58,053 nucleotides of DNA from Chara braunii (Eukaryota; Streptophyta; Charophyceae; Charales; Characeae): positions 1,049,393 to 1,107,445 of the forward strand of contig BFEA01000237.1 in assembly GCA_003427395.1 (NCBI GenBank), read 5' to 3'. Both the position numbers and the translations under genes were made by a program. Below, piece after piece: positions 33,204 through 47,516 of this stretch (the first letter of the stretch is position 1; the number at the start of each line of letters is the position of its first letter). Under the pieces are notes generated by a model that was not told the DNA's origin, ran no database searches, and worked only from the letters and a program-made list of their open reading frames with translations.

Positions 33204-36200
33204 CTGTTAACATTCAGAACATATACATTTGATGGACGACCAATTTCAGCACTCCGACATTGATTTCAGGCAAAATAAATCGAAAACCAATCTTAAGCAA
33301 AAAAACAGCTACAACTTTCGAGCGCTATATTTTTAGTTCAGAGATATATATATAGTTCAGAGACACATTTCAGTAAGACTTTTTTTATAAAATCCACTAC
33401 AGAACTGGCAAAATCCACCAAACAGAACAATATATTTGCACATGCCCATTTGTTTGTATATTGAATATCTCAATTCTTGTTGGTATTCAGAAAAGGTATT
33501 TTGAAAACTAAGACCCTCTCTTAGGACAACAAGATAAGGGACCTTGCCACACGATGCGGTACTATGCACTGAGTATGCAAAATGATGAGCGTAGCCTCAC
33601 ATAGACGGTGGCAAGAACAATCCACCGCGACACATCTTCCAACCTAAAAGACAACATGCACTCGCCATTTTCACGACTCTATGATGCAGCTGTGAGGGGC
33701 CCAAGGTCTCGAACAACTCAGGCAGGAGAGATCTCCAACTGAGGTTCGACATTTGAGCCCACCACCTCCTATCATAAGCCCGTTGCCGTTCAACTCGTCA
33801 TTCACAAACTGGAAGTGCACTCACCATGAACATATCAAATGGATCGTCGTTTGGAATGAAATTGGGCTCCTCCCGTGCAAAGGATCTTTCCAGAGGGCGC
33901 TCAGCCATTGATTCCCTGTGTTGATTACATCAAAGACCACGCAAAAAGAGTCAGTACTCGAGAAATCCTGTCATGGGAAACATGCTTCAATTGCTATAAC
34001 CCATATGTTGAGTATCATGCCGTCGTTCTCCTCATTCTCTTCATCTCTGTGCCAGCATGCACGGAAAATGGTTCCAATGACGTGGAGGGGATGGGGAAGT
34101 TTCCACCCGCCGAGAGGGAAAAACCTTCTATAATACAAAGAATAACGATAAATGATTGTACTGAATGTAGAAAGAAGAATCAATAAAATCATAAATAATT
34201 AAATTCATATACATATACATTTTAGAGAATGAAGGAATATACATATGAACAGAAAATAAATCTAAATTGTTGTCTATTTTAGATTTATTTTCTGTTTATC
34301 TGTACATAAATATTCTTCCTCGACTCAACAGAGATGTCAAAGTGAGTGCACTTTTCATTGGAGAGATCCACCATAGATATACGCCATTGGACAAAACCAC
34401 AATGGAAAGACTCCAAAGCACTATTCTCTGACAAGGCAGAAAGGGCACACACCTTCCCCTTGCTTGCATGGCTCTTCTCCTACGCTCCTCTTCTTGCAGC
34501 TGCAGAAACTCCTCGCGGCTCAACGGTGCATCTACAGGTCTCATCATTCCCACAGGACCAGCGCTTGCGCCGTAATCACCGCTGCCACTGACGAACGAAC
34601 ACAGCCCAACAAAACATTACAACGAGGGAGAAAACGACAAACAAACATGGTTCAGTAGACAGACTTGGAAGACACCTCATCCTCCACGTTGAACTGGCCT
34701 CACCAAATAAAAGATGAAGACACAGAGATGTGAGAGTTGCAAATGAACTGACCTATGCAGCACGGTCACTATGCCAGATTCAGCACGACAGCTATCCAGG
34801 ACGAACTTCAAGCCAAGACAGTAAACAAGAGATGAGAGCATACGTGGACAAACGAATGGTACCATATCCGCCCCGACGGGTAGCATGGGAGGGGTGGGGG
34901 GTTCGACGCAGCGAATCCAAGTGAGCCAAAGAACAGGCCACAAACAATTTTATTACCTTCACGTCCACCCCAATGATTAGCATGGGAGAGTGGAGAGGTC
35001 CGCCAAGCCAATCCAAGTGAGCCGAAAACCAGGCACAAACTATTTTAATTCCTTCCCAACGACGCCATTGGATTGCGCTTATCATCATCATACAGAATCA
35101 TGAATCCTGCTGCTTTCTTGGGAAACTGGAGCGGGGCTGGGGAGAGAGGTGGCGGAAGAAGAGGAAGAGAGGAGAAGAAGAAGAAGAAGAAGAAGAAGAA
35201 GAGAAAGGAGAGGAGAGGAAGAAGGGAGGAAGAAGAAAAAGAGGAAAAGAAGAAGAGGAGGAAAAAGAGGAAGAAGAGAAAGAAGAAGAGGACGGAGGAC
35301 GAGGAGTAAGAAGAAGAGGAAGAGGAGGAGGAGGAAGCGGACGAGGAGGAGGAAGAAGAAGACGTGAGGGGGGAGAGCAAGGATGCTCCTTTTTTTTTGG
35401 CTCCAGCGCCTGGAAGGAATGGGCACCCTTAACCTAACTAGGAAAACCAATCTACAACTGAAAACCAATCTACAACTGAACACAACGAGTGACACTCGTT
35501 GAAGAACAGGGCTTCAGATGCAAGTCAGAATATTGGCCAAGGCAGGTGATGGATACCTGTGTGGCAAGGGGACACCACCATGAAAAGGAGCAGTTATCGG
35601 AGCAAATGGAGCCTGTTGAACAAATGGCCCATTCTGCATAACACGATCGAAAGGCGCCCCTGAGGGTACTGTTGGTCCAAAAACTGTGCCATATCCGACA
35701 TTTGGGTGTGGACCTTGTTGCTGCAGCACAGCGGCGGCAGTAGCTGGACCAGGGAAAAAGCCGCCGCCGTCACCAATTCCTCCAAAAGGAGGAAGTAAGC
35801 CTGGATAAAGAGGACCACCTGTCGTAACATTGATCACAATCCCAAAAACAAAACCCATGACGCTTGCAGTCAGACGTGTGTTTTTCAAAGATCCCCAAAT
35901 TCTCTCTCTCATTCCAACCACAAATCATCATAAACCATCCAAAAAACAAAAGAAGGTATAGATAGATAACATACTAGAAGGTACAAGTTGCCCAGATTTG
36001 TGTGGTTGAGCGGCTAGTGGGCCCACACACCCATCTGCCGCCAGAGCGGCACACTCGCACAAATATATCGTCAAACAGAGATGGCTGGTAAACTGTAGGC
36101 AGAGAGAGAGAAGAGGGCAACAAACGAGGGGCTGTGACAAACCGTTTTGTCGGAGTTTCACCGACTCATCAGGAGGCTATACTCTATAAAGGGTCAAGGG

Positions 36201-36983
36201 CGTAACACAAAGCACTGGCACTAATGTTATTCATCATCTCAAACCACACGCACATGTCACCTTCATCTCCATCGCTCTGGATGTGTGTTTGTGTACGATA
36301 GACGCATGACCATGACGATGTTCAGCCTTTAATACCACCCTTTCACAGACCACATAAAACCCGGAATCGATGTAGGCAACAAAACATCATGAGCCGAATT
36401 TGTGCGCAACGGAGTAACAGGACAGAACACCTCTATAACAAATCGCATTCACCTCAAGTCACTATAGAGCATGAGCTGAATTAATGGGCGCCAAAAGAAA
36501 AACTACCACGCTCAATTGCCCAACACACACGCATACCAAAGTTAAAGAGGAGAGCATCAGCAAAACTCTGTGGAAAAGCGTAACAGGACAGGAAAACCGG
36601 TTTTGACAAATTGGATTCAACTCAAGACACTGTTGGGTATCAGCTGAAGTCATGCACACACAACATTAAATTTACTATGTTCAAGTGCCGACACACAACA
36701 ATACCACAGGCGAACAGAGGACAAAACCAGCGCCAACAATTAATAAAACACGTCAAGAATACGCCCACTGTCACCCACCTGGACCAAGCATTGATGGCTG
36801 CAATTGCTGCTGCGACGGCTGAAAGGAAGCCGAGTGCATTGATGTGTGTCCAACATGAAGGGGTATATGCCCTCCAACTGGTCCATGGCCTCCAAGACCC
36901 ACATTTTCCGGGCAGTCTCTCATAAAATGGTCTGGAGCATGACATGTGTAGCATAGTCTTTCCCCCTGTTGTGGCACCAAAGT

Positions 36984-37048
<65 letters not shown>

Positions 37049-39222
37049 AGCACCCGCGCGCGAAAAGAATTCACAGTACATGTTCAGAAACCACCCCTGA
37101 GCATTCTTCCGAGCTTTCTAATAGGCAATACTTCCATTCAAGTCGATCGAATGCATTTCAGTTTATGATCATAGCAGTAGCAGATATGTCTGGTCCTCAT
37201 CCTGCCATCCACGCCTCAACTCATCTCCCAAACATGGAGGAAAACAAAAGATACATCCGCATCACACCGTCAAGGGAACCAGGTACGTGTCTCGTATTTG
37301 GTTGACCCTGGTCCCAGAGGAAAGTTCGTGTAGTGTGGAGACTGGTACTTCAAAACACAGACTCTTAGCGAGTCCAGTAGCTAGACAATCCATACGTTAG
37401 AAGAGGCCAGCCCTGTGCAGCCCCATCCCATTCAGTCCAATCTCACGTAAATCTGGAGCCCGCTGTTCCAGGAGGGCCAAAGAACATTCCAGAATTACCA
37501 AAATGCCGAAGCGTTCGAATCAGCAGGCTGCAAGGTCTACCAGATCTGAAACTCCTACAGCTAGAAAGCTGAATCGTCACACACATAGGCAGAGCGACAG
37601 TTGACATCATCATCCTTTCCATTCAGTGAACTACCAACCATAATGATAATCGATTATCCACTAAAACATTACTACGGAAAAATGTGGGTGTTGAGTCCTC
37701 TTTAATAAACCCCTGCTCTAGAGGCGTACTCGGCAATTTCCTGATGAGTGCATGTACCACCAATCTAGGACTGAGAGTGGATAGAGGCCCAGTACATCGT
37801 TTACATCGATAGAGTTCCAGTAAATCGTTTTACTTGCATGGACTCCAGTAATGGCCATCAGTGACAAGTTTCCAGTCATACGGGAACTGAGTTTCACCCT
37901 CCTACATCAGCTCTCTCTCTCTCTATCTATCTATCTGTGTGTGTTTTAGATTTTCGCCACAACAGCCCCAATTCCACCGAGGTGATTCAGAATCAAAGCA
38001 GTCTTTGTCCTATTGCAGACAACGAGAGCATTTGAGATGTCCAACATATTAAAGCAATTCTATAATTAGACAGTTTTTTGGTTGTCCTTGGGGTACCCCT
38101 TTCATTGTTCTTGCAGCTCAGCTCCCCTTTTACTGTGCCTCTTACGCACAAGGCTGCCCACATTGATTGTGGTTGAGCAGCAGCTGCCCACATCCCTGTG
38201 TGCTTTCACGGCTCACTTGCACGTTATTTCAGGAGGCAGAGTAAAAAGGGAAGGTATGCTACTGTGCATCTCTTCAGAGCTTCATACTCCTGTTCATTTC
38301 ACTTTGGATCTTCAGCTTACACAGTCTTTGCGTCCGTACTTCATCTTCATACTTCCGTTCATTTCATTTCTGATCTTCATATCGTCTATACTCTTAATGA
38401 TGCTCATTCGCATGTTTTTGTTAGTAGTACAAAGGGAGTGGAGGGGAGGGTGGAGGGGAGTGTGGAGGGTAAGGGGTAGAAGGCGGAGTTCCCTAGGAGT
38501 ATGGGGCAGGGGAGGTAGGGACAACGGGAAGGAAAGAAATACGTGGAGGGTAGGATAGAGTATGACATGCAAAGAGCAGGGGAAAGGTGTACGACGGGTT
38601 TCACAGATTTCTAAATATTCACCGCTGAAGCAGACTTCCAAAAAAAAAACTATGGCAAGTGGCCAACCCTACAAACGGGACAGGACCGGTTCCGGTGTGG
38701 GCTATGGAAGCACCGCATCCAATTTTCGCAGTCACAGTTGCCACATCGAATGTGTGTGTGTGTGCGTGTGTGTGTGTGCGCTTGCAATGTAACGAGTGAG
38801 GTCAACTTTCTTTCACCGTTCGTCCCCTGGCAATGTAACGAGTGAGAGGGAGAGGTTAGTTACATGCCAAGTGAGAATAGAAGAAGGTTTAGACTTAAGG
38901 TTATTCGAGGGGTAGAGGAAAGAGAGACAAAGGACGAAAATAGAGGAACGAAAGTGTGTTTGTGTGTGTGTGTGTGATTGACCACACATATAGAGTGAAG
39001 GGCTCAATATACAAAAACGGGAAAACACAACACAAAAGAACCTGTAAGAACTAATGCCGAAGAACAGAGAGCAAAAGCAATTAAAACCAAAAGGAAGCCC
39101 TACACCGTCATGTACATCTCTCTCTCTCACTCGTTGGCCCATTCGTGGCCCTGTGCCTCTCCACCCAACACTCCGTCTGTCCCTACCCCTCCCTTCATTT
39201 GTCCCTTGTCATCACATTTCTC

Positions 39223-39255
<33 letters not shown>

Positions 39256-42200
39256 GAGCAACACAGCTTCAGCTAGTAGAATAGACTGCAAAGGAAAATA
39301 AATGCACAGTAGAAAAAGCAAGAAACGGGAACCCCGTAAAAAATATGGGGGACCAGTAGCACAAGTTCATGAAGGCTACCGGTCGCATAGTGTGGAGAAC
39401 CAGTACAGTGGCAAAAATGGAATTTGCGCCAAAGCGGCGTTATGATCATTTTACCACCTAACCAAACTTTTTTTTTTTTTTTTCCTGGCAAGATCAGGAC
39501 AAAAACTACCGGATCAAAAATTTTAAGATTTTTCCTACATTACACCCTGTACGCGTACGCAGGGAGTACGATTACGTACTCTAAGAGTACTCGTCCGTGC
39601 TCAAAAACCCGCATACACGTACCTAAAAAAAAAAAAAAAAAAAAGAAATCAGACGTCGGAATATCTAACCAAATTGGATTTAAAAATCATAAACTGTAAA
39701 AAGGTAATAAATTCTTATAAGTTGAATATAAAAGCACGTACTCCCATATATGTACGGAGTACGTATGTACTCTGAGGAGAGTACGTACTCCAACCCCACG
39801 TACATGTACACGGTGCAACACAGGATATTTCTGTACATTATTCTGGGCGTGAAAAATCACTGAAGTTGAAGTACTCATCTGTTGGCCCAAAGGTGGCAGA
39901 GTCACAAAAATGGAAAATGCACCAGTCGGCGCAGTGAGTGATTTTTACTTTTATTTTTCTAATGTTTTTCCCGGAAACGATCACAACCAAATCTACCGCA
40001 TGCAAAGATGGCCGGCCTAATTTTTGTCTTTTTGTGCATTCGGTGAGTGGTGGAGCAAGGACCCTTACCATCCCCGTCGAACTCAGGCAAGTTTTTGCAG
40101 TTCATGGGTGTACCGACTGAGGGCATACTCACACTGGCACGTATATTCGCAAAATCGCAAATAATGCACAACTTCCAGGGTCACAAAAGGGTCCTTATTT
40201 TACAATCTCACGCATTTGGGCACATAAACGTCAGCGACCTGTGGAACCGCAGGGTTAAACATTTTGCAGGGACCTGTAGAGGTCTCTGCTCAATAAAATT
40301 GGATTTTGTTTTCTGATTCGGGAAAAGAATTCAACCCTGAAGGGAAAACAAAAAAAAAAAAAACAGCGACAGATTTCCGTCCATACGGACATGTTTCTGC
40401 ACTTGGAGAACAGGTCGCAATAGTGTCTTCTGTTTTGTGAAACAAACGGGTGAGCTGTGTGAATCGGACGCGGCCTATAATTGCAAAATCAAGCCCGTAA
40501 AATTTGCAAACACCCCGGAAGAAAATGCAAAAGCGGCCCACGCCGTATCAGGGCCCAACCGATCCTCGCTGCACAGAGGAAGGAAAACACAGCTTGCACC
40601 ACACTATACACAACAAACAAAACCTGCTGCCCCTGCTGCGACTGACACCAGCAAAAACGAACAAACACCGGGATGGCACCGCCACTGCCACCACGGATTG
40701 AGACGACCCCGTTTGGTAGCGAAACTCAAACCTCTATCGTCCAGATCGCCATGAAGTTAGGAGAGGCAAAAACAACTATGCGTCAGCATTCTAAGCATGC
40801 CACAGGCTCAAGGGCGATTGCGGTCACCAACTACAAAATCCGAAGGCCGAGACACAAAGAAAAGCAAGAACCTGGTGTGAAGCGTACCCCATGGCCCATA
40901 AGTTGTAGAGTACTGCGTCTATTTACAGTAATCGCAGGATCTACAAACTAATTTCAGTGGTAGAGACAGAACATTCACAGGAAAGCAGTGGCAGGATTGA
41001 TAAATTTGTATGGGGACAAGTTCACGATGTCATCAGGCGAGCGCCCTGAGACAAAACGGGTCTGGTCAAAGACCCCTGCAGCAGACCTTGACAATGTAAA
41101 TTAGACCAGATCAACTGGGACGTCCTACCCAACATAGCTAGCATGAATTACGCCGGCAAGACATCGAAGGAGACGCATAAGGGCAGGGAAACCACATAGA
41201 CCAATTGATTTCCCGAACCCTAACCGGATTTAAGTACTCCCACCAGGAACACACAATCACATATGAGAAAGAGCACTGGAAGGTGACAGAAAATATCAGA
41301 CATGCCCAGAGTTGTACCATATCAGACATATGGTACAACAAGCCAACAACAATAGGAAACCATCGCAGTTCACTGTTTCTTATTGGGAAGTCCTACACGA
41401 GTTGGGCCTGAGGATGATCCGTCTTATTATGTCATCAATGTAGCACCTCACCTCGAGACATATGGCATATTTCATGCTTCTATGCTGCTGCTGCATGTCA
41501 CTGAGGTTGCCTCACGTAGATCAATAATACCACCTGACATGGAGGGCACATATGCCATAGACAGAACTCACAAGCTTTCTTTAGTTCATGTGGAAGGCCA
41601 GCATCGCGATTTCAGTTCCAGGAACTGAAATCGAGAAGGTCCCAAAAGATGACAGACCCCAGAGATAGTAACTGAATACGAGATTAGAAATCTTTGGTCG
41701 TGGACCCTGAAATTGGCTGTGGGGAGTGCAAGGGGCTTGCAATCTCACTACGTCTGCGTCACAACGTCGAACAGGCTAGGCAGGGATCCGGTATTTGGTC
41801 AAACCAGGGGTAAAATGGGGCGAGTCTAGTCCACGAGCTAGGCACACAGTAGGTTGGGTGCTTCCAGTTCACCGACAATCTCCGGTAAACCAGCAGCCTC
41901 CGCCTGCAAGGCACAAAGTAGGTTGGGTGCTTCCAGTTCACCGACAGTCTCCGGTAAACCAGGAACCTCCCAGGCGGGTCAAGGATCATTCTGGAAGGCT
42001 ACCCAGTTTACCAGGTCTGCAAGTCCGAAGAACCTGGCGGCTGAATCATCACACCCAAAAGCGGAGCAACAGTTTCCATGATCATTCATTCCACCTGTGC
42101 TAACAGGAAGCGATGTTGCGTTTGCGTGCGGACAAGTGACAACCGGTGCTGGCCGCCAAAGCTGATAGTGTATCATAGGCAAGGAAGAAGGGAAGAAATT

Positions 42201-45200
42201 CAGAGAGCAAGAGTCGGGCCTGAGCGTCAAGAGAGAGAGTTCATCCTTGGTTGCTGCTTGCTAGTGGCCATAAGCCGCCGACACACATGAACTTGTTAGC
42301 ATAAGACTGATTTCCATACAATTTGTGTTCTCAAGTCCCATGCTGTGGTTTCCATCTCCCGGGTGATGAAGACTGTGTAACTCAGTGCGGCATGAGATGT
42401 TGGTTCAAGGTTGGGAGCTCATTGCACCATCCTTGCACGGGGGCCATTCTAATCATCCATGCCTGTATCCTTCCAATTTGAGCACAAGTCCTGATTTCTC
42501 CATCTGTGTGCATCATCCTAGAGCAAGGGTCAAACGAACCTTCTCTCTATCCTTTCAATATTCACACGTCCCGACAGGGCAGCATCCACTTTGCAGACAC
42601 AGCATCCCCTCAGGGCCACATCGTAGCATCTGCAAAGGACAGAGCCATCGAGAGAGACAGAGGGCGGCAGACTCACCTCAGTGCCCGACTTCCCCCCAAC
42701 ACACTGCACCCTCATCAGACTGGAAAGATAGCTTGCCCACATGATCAGGGTAAGTCATGCTCGGAAGGGGGGGGGAGTGGGGAGGAGGGGGGGAGGAGGG
42801 CCGCTGAACAGTCATGTGCGCCAGGAGAAGAGATTAAGAGGTTCACCAACGGACCTGTTTGTGCTCATCTTCCCCCCAACACAACCCCCTTTCATACGAG
42901 TGTACCAAAGCGGGTAGATAGCTTGTAGGAATTCATGATGAGGATGCATTACGGAGTTGGCTTTGCAGACATGTTGCCACAGAGAGAGAGAGAGAGGGGA
43001 GACACCTGTCTGTACCCATTCGTTGCAGATGGACTTCCAATGGACCCTGCACAAGCATGACCGGTGCACATCTCCACTCGACAGTCGCATCACTGATGTG
43101 GGAAGGTGATGCAATGTGACATTGGGATTGCAGCACTAGAACCCCATGCAAGTGCAGAAACTAACCCCTCAGTATGCAGGTGACCATCCAAGGGACAAAA
43201 CTCCACACCCGGCTCCCTTTTTTGAGATTGTCACTTGTTCGTCCTACACTGCAGACGTTGAAATGTCATTTTCACCCACCATGCATATCTTCCAAAGGTA
43301 ATGAAAAGAGTCACGTAGAACACGATCAGTAGAACGGATTCACCCTTGCTGACTCGCAACATGATGCCCATCACCGCAACAAGACATGGACACATGAAAG
43401 ACATTGAGCTCCAAACTGTTGGCAATTTCAAAACTCACCCTCGCTGACAGCATTGGCGCCCTCCCCTTCTGCATAGGAATGTTGTTGCTTGGTGGACCAG
43501 GCATTGCATCACCAGGTGCAGGTGTCCCATCTGCACAGTTTTCAACCCACAGGGTATGAGACGGGACGCACAATTCGAGAACAAAAATGAACCAACACTG
43601 CATCTGCCCACAAACCACACAAAGAGCCTCGTAAATCATTCTTCTACTCTTCCTATATACGGCACTGAAATTCGAGTGTATCGAGTCTACACAGCACGCA
43701 CAACCAAGAGGACAGCCCCATCACGCCTAAAGTGTATAGCATAGAAAACAACACCCCTCAACCTGTACTTGCTATAACCGTAAGATATCATTAACTGTGA
43801 TGCACGCAGCTGCCAGGTGAGGTGCAGTGATGAGACGACCGTTAACAAAGCACACACAGACAACAAAGGGGGAAGAAAAGGAAGAGCAAGAGCCGGACAA
43901 TGACACGACCAATCATCAAATCACATGTAAATAAGGCACAACAAAGTAGGTGGAACAGAAAAAAAACTTTGAAAGTGAAACATGGGCAGAGCTATGCTCT
44001 AAAAAAGTCGGGGGTAGGTAAGAAATACACTTACCAGAAGCAGCTCGCTGCACCCGTTTCAACTTCTTCTTTTTGGCTGTAATCAATGCACAGGAAAACA
44101 TTGCATCCACGGGTCACAGATAATTTTTAAACACCATCAGTTTTCTTCCAGGTATGTTGACCCTCGCACCCAACCCAGAATTAATGCGAAGAAGTGACAG
44201 GTCGTCTATCTCCCTCTCCCCTAATCATCAACAGTGTTCACAGCGGGCATCCTTTTGGGAGAATCACCGGTAGCTGAAACCATTTGTGGAGCACTGTTTT
44301 CGTCGCAGAAATACGAACAATACAACGTGCCAGAATCAGGCACAGTCTGATTCCTAGGCAGAAACAACATCCAGTTGTCATTCAGGCCAGCAAAAGCAGC
44401 AAAACAGATTGCTTACGTATGCATGCATGCATGCATGGAATTCTATATATACCACTCCCTTATGCCTGACATAGGGGGGAAAACAGCACACAGACATCGT
44501 CAGTGCACAGCCAAGAAACAAGAGTGCAAACGCCCTACCTTTTGCTGCTGCATTGTCAGCACCTGCTCCATCCGCTGTCTCATCTCCAGAAGCAGTCTTT
44601 CCTCCTGCAGTACCAGATTTCCCATCACCTGCAGCCGGAGGTTCGCTCTTGGGGCCACCTGCGCTCTTCTCCTGGCTTGCAGCATCACCCATAACGACAT
44701 CACTTTTCTTTGCATCCGCTGCCCCCGAGGCTGCAACCACTGGCTTTCTCGTTAATGACGCTAGTGAAATACCATTTTCCAATGGTTCTTTCTTCACTGC
44801 AGGCGCAGCAGCAAGAGGCGATGCAGAACCGCCTTTTGCTGTCTCCCCTACTTCATCCTTGAGCATGCTCTCCGCTGCATCAGACACAGGCAGTAGTTCT
44901 ATTCGTCCCTCTCCAGATCGAGATCCTGTGCCTGATGATGCCTTCCTTGTCATCCCTGCATCTGCAAGGAACACCAACATAATATCAACAGTGCATCAGC
45001 AATTAATCAAACACACAAGTGCAGAGCGGCTGAATCCATTGTTACACTGTAAAACTTCCAGCAATTGCTGCAGATCAAACTACTTTGTGCAGCAAAACAT
45101 CCGCAACAGACCTGAAAACATAACATCAACAGTGCATCAGCAATTAATCAAAACGCACAAATGCAGAGCGGCTGAATCCGTTGTCACCCTGTATTAACTT

Positions 45201-47252
45201 CCAGCAATTGCGGCAGACCAAACTACTACTTGCAGCAAAATATCCAGCAATTGCGGCAGACCTGAAAATACCCAGCACACACGGACGTCGGGCCACAAAC
45301 TGACTGTATGTTCACAACCGATCTGACATTGAAAAAAAAAAAAAAAAAAAAAAACAGAAAGCTTCTGCTGGTTGATACAAGATTGGCAAATAACCCCCAA
45401 CAAGCCCTCAACCCGTTGCATACATCTGACCACATACATCACGAAAACTATTTACGAGAACCTCTTCCATTTGCTCACCATTATTCCGCCGCGTTGGCGT
45501 TGTTTCCTCAGCACTGCTCGTGATGTGCGACTCCACAAATCGATCAACCGCCTTCCTTAGCGACAAATTTGGGAGCAAATCATCATTCATGATGTTCGTC
45601 CTCGAGCACTGAGGGCATTTTCCCTTCGCCATCAACTCTTGACGAATGCCTGTCACGATTTGACCAGAAGAACCATACCATTCCCATAAGCATCATCAGT
45701 CCGTCCACGATAAACATCACCACTCCTTCAAGACCATACCATGAAGATGTGCAGGGGGGAAAGAATTGTCTGCATGAGAACTCCGTTTAAAAGCTCTACA
45801 CGATAATTACCATAACATGTGTCTTTTGGAGATACCAAATCTTGGTTCTCTTCCGGTTCAGTAGGATTTATAGGATCTCGTAGTTCAACCAATTAGGCAA
45901 TTAGGCAATTAGGCAATAGAAGTGACGTGTGCGGCTATTCATTTGGACTTAAGTCTGTTGAAGTGAGAATCACAGATTTAGGTTATGGAAAGACTTCGGC
46001 CTTACAATCGATGCCAAACAGCAAAAACACAATGCACATACATTTGAGAACCTTAGTCTCATATGTACCCCTTGATAGACAGCACGCACTCTCACACAGA
46101 GTACCGACTGAGAAAAGACACAAAACACTCACAATAGAACTGACTTCTTAAACAAGTGCTTAACAACACGCAAAAGGTCAGACCTTTGTAGCACAGAAGC
46201 TTGCAAGTGCATAAAGTACCCATTGTTGGCTATAAAACACATTCCTTGCCTGAGAATCCAACTCATTACACATTCCTTGCCTGAGAATCCAACTCATTAG
46301 TCCTCGTCTAGCATTGCAAGCTCCGAGCCGCCCATATGAGAAGCTGACAAAGTTAATAGGACCCGGAAAGATGGATGGACGGACGGGTTGGCAGATGTAC
46401 AAGGCTAAGAGCAAACGTTTGTCAATGATTTGGACGGCTCGTGCGAGCGCCACGATCACAATGTCAGGAAACACAAGAGAAGACAACAAACGCACAGGAA
46501 TCCCACAAGCTAACAAGACCCAGAAACGTAGGAAACGTGAGCAAAACGGAGGAAAGCAGATGCGCAAGAAGGCATCAAATTGCGAGGACAGACGAGGCAA
46601 GGCAACAAAACGCAAGGGCAGAGAGGCGACTGCCACTTCCACATTCCTATCCCCCTCAGAAAGACACCGTCAATTAGTGACACTTACATCTGTCACAGAA
46701 GCTGATCTGGCAGCACGGGATCATCACTGCATCCTTAAAGATCCCCTTGCAGATGGGGCAGCGCATATCTGGTGGCGGTTCAAGCGAGGCAGCCTTGGCA
46801 GACAACAAGGCGTCTGCCTCCTTTTCAAACACAGACCTATATCCAGAACATCAAAGAGAAACGACCACAACGACAACAGTCAATGCGAGGAACACTTTAC
46901 TCACAGACAAAGGCTTGACTTCCAAGGGCAGATAAACACAACACCTCATCCTAAAAGGGATGATCAACCAACCACCATACATCCATTGACCAAACTCCAC
47001 AACCCGGCTTTGGCCTCCACACACAGAGAATCATGTGAGAAAGCCATGAATCATGGCTTAGGCATCCTCACTAAGAGCAAACAATATCATGCAATTGAGA
47101 AACTTCATATTTCGTGCACTACGCACATAAAGGGCGTGTTTACTACACAGCTGACAAAATATTTCCGTATAGAATGCGGACCTCCACTCCATATTCCCGG
47201 CTCACCTGATGGAACCACAAAGTGCAATTCGCACCTTGTTTCCACCGTCCAG

Positions 47253-47301
<49 letters not shown>

Positions 47302-47465
47302 GCACACACACACACACACCCACACACACCCACACACACAAAAAAACAGAAAGGACACGCATCATCCTGGTCACAGTGTTGTTGTCTACCGCACCAAGGT
47401 TGTTCTGAACTCGCTCATTAGGCTGCACGATAATTCGCACCTTGTTTCCACCATCCAGCCAATTG

Positions 47466-47516
<51 letters not shown>

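Larger units (their letters stand above)
36966..43438 (-). other. 6.5-kb intron between exons I and J
   Basis: The intron holds a (CA)n tract at 36985-37043, smaller GT/CT tracts (38751-38780, 39225-39256), a diverged repeat at 39300-40000 related in inverse to 48430-48790, a gypsy-like fragment (41383-41628), a hairpin at 41312-41338 and a 69-bp tandem repeat at 41841-41980. No exon was recognised inside. Confidence 0.65.

Noticed and set aside
35045-35495. Ser/Leu-rich and Arg/Lys-rich frames
   Set aside because: Generated by a purine tract within the intron between exons K and L.
45438-45444. Alternative exon F donor GTATGTG
   Set aside because: It would give phase 0 and break the frame into exon G, whereas GTGAGC at 45479 joins correctly.
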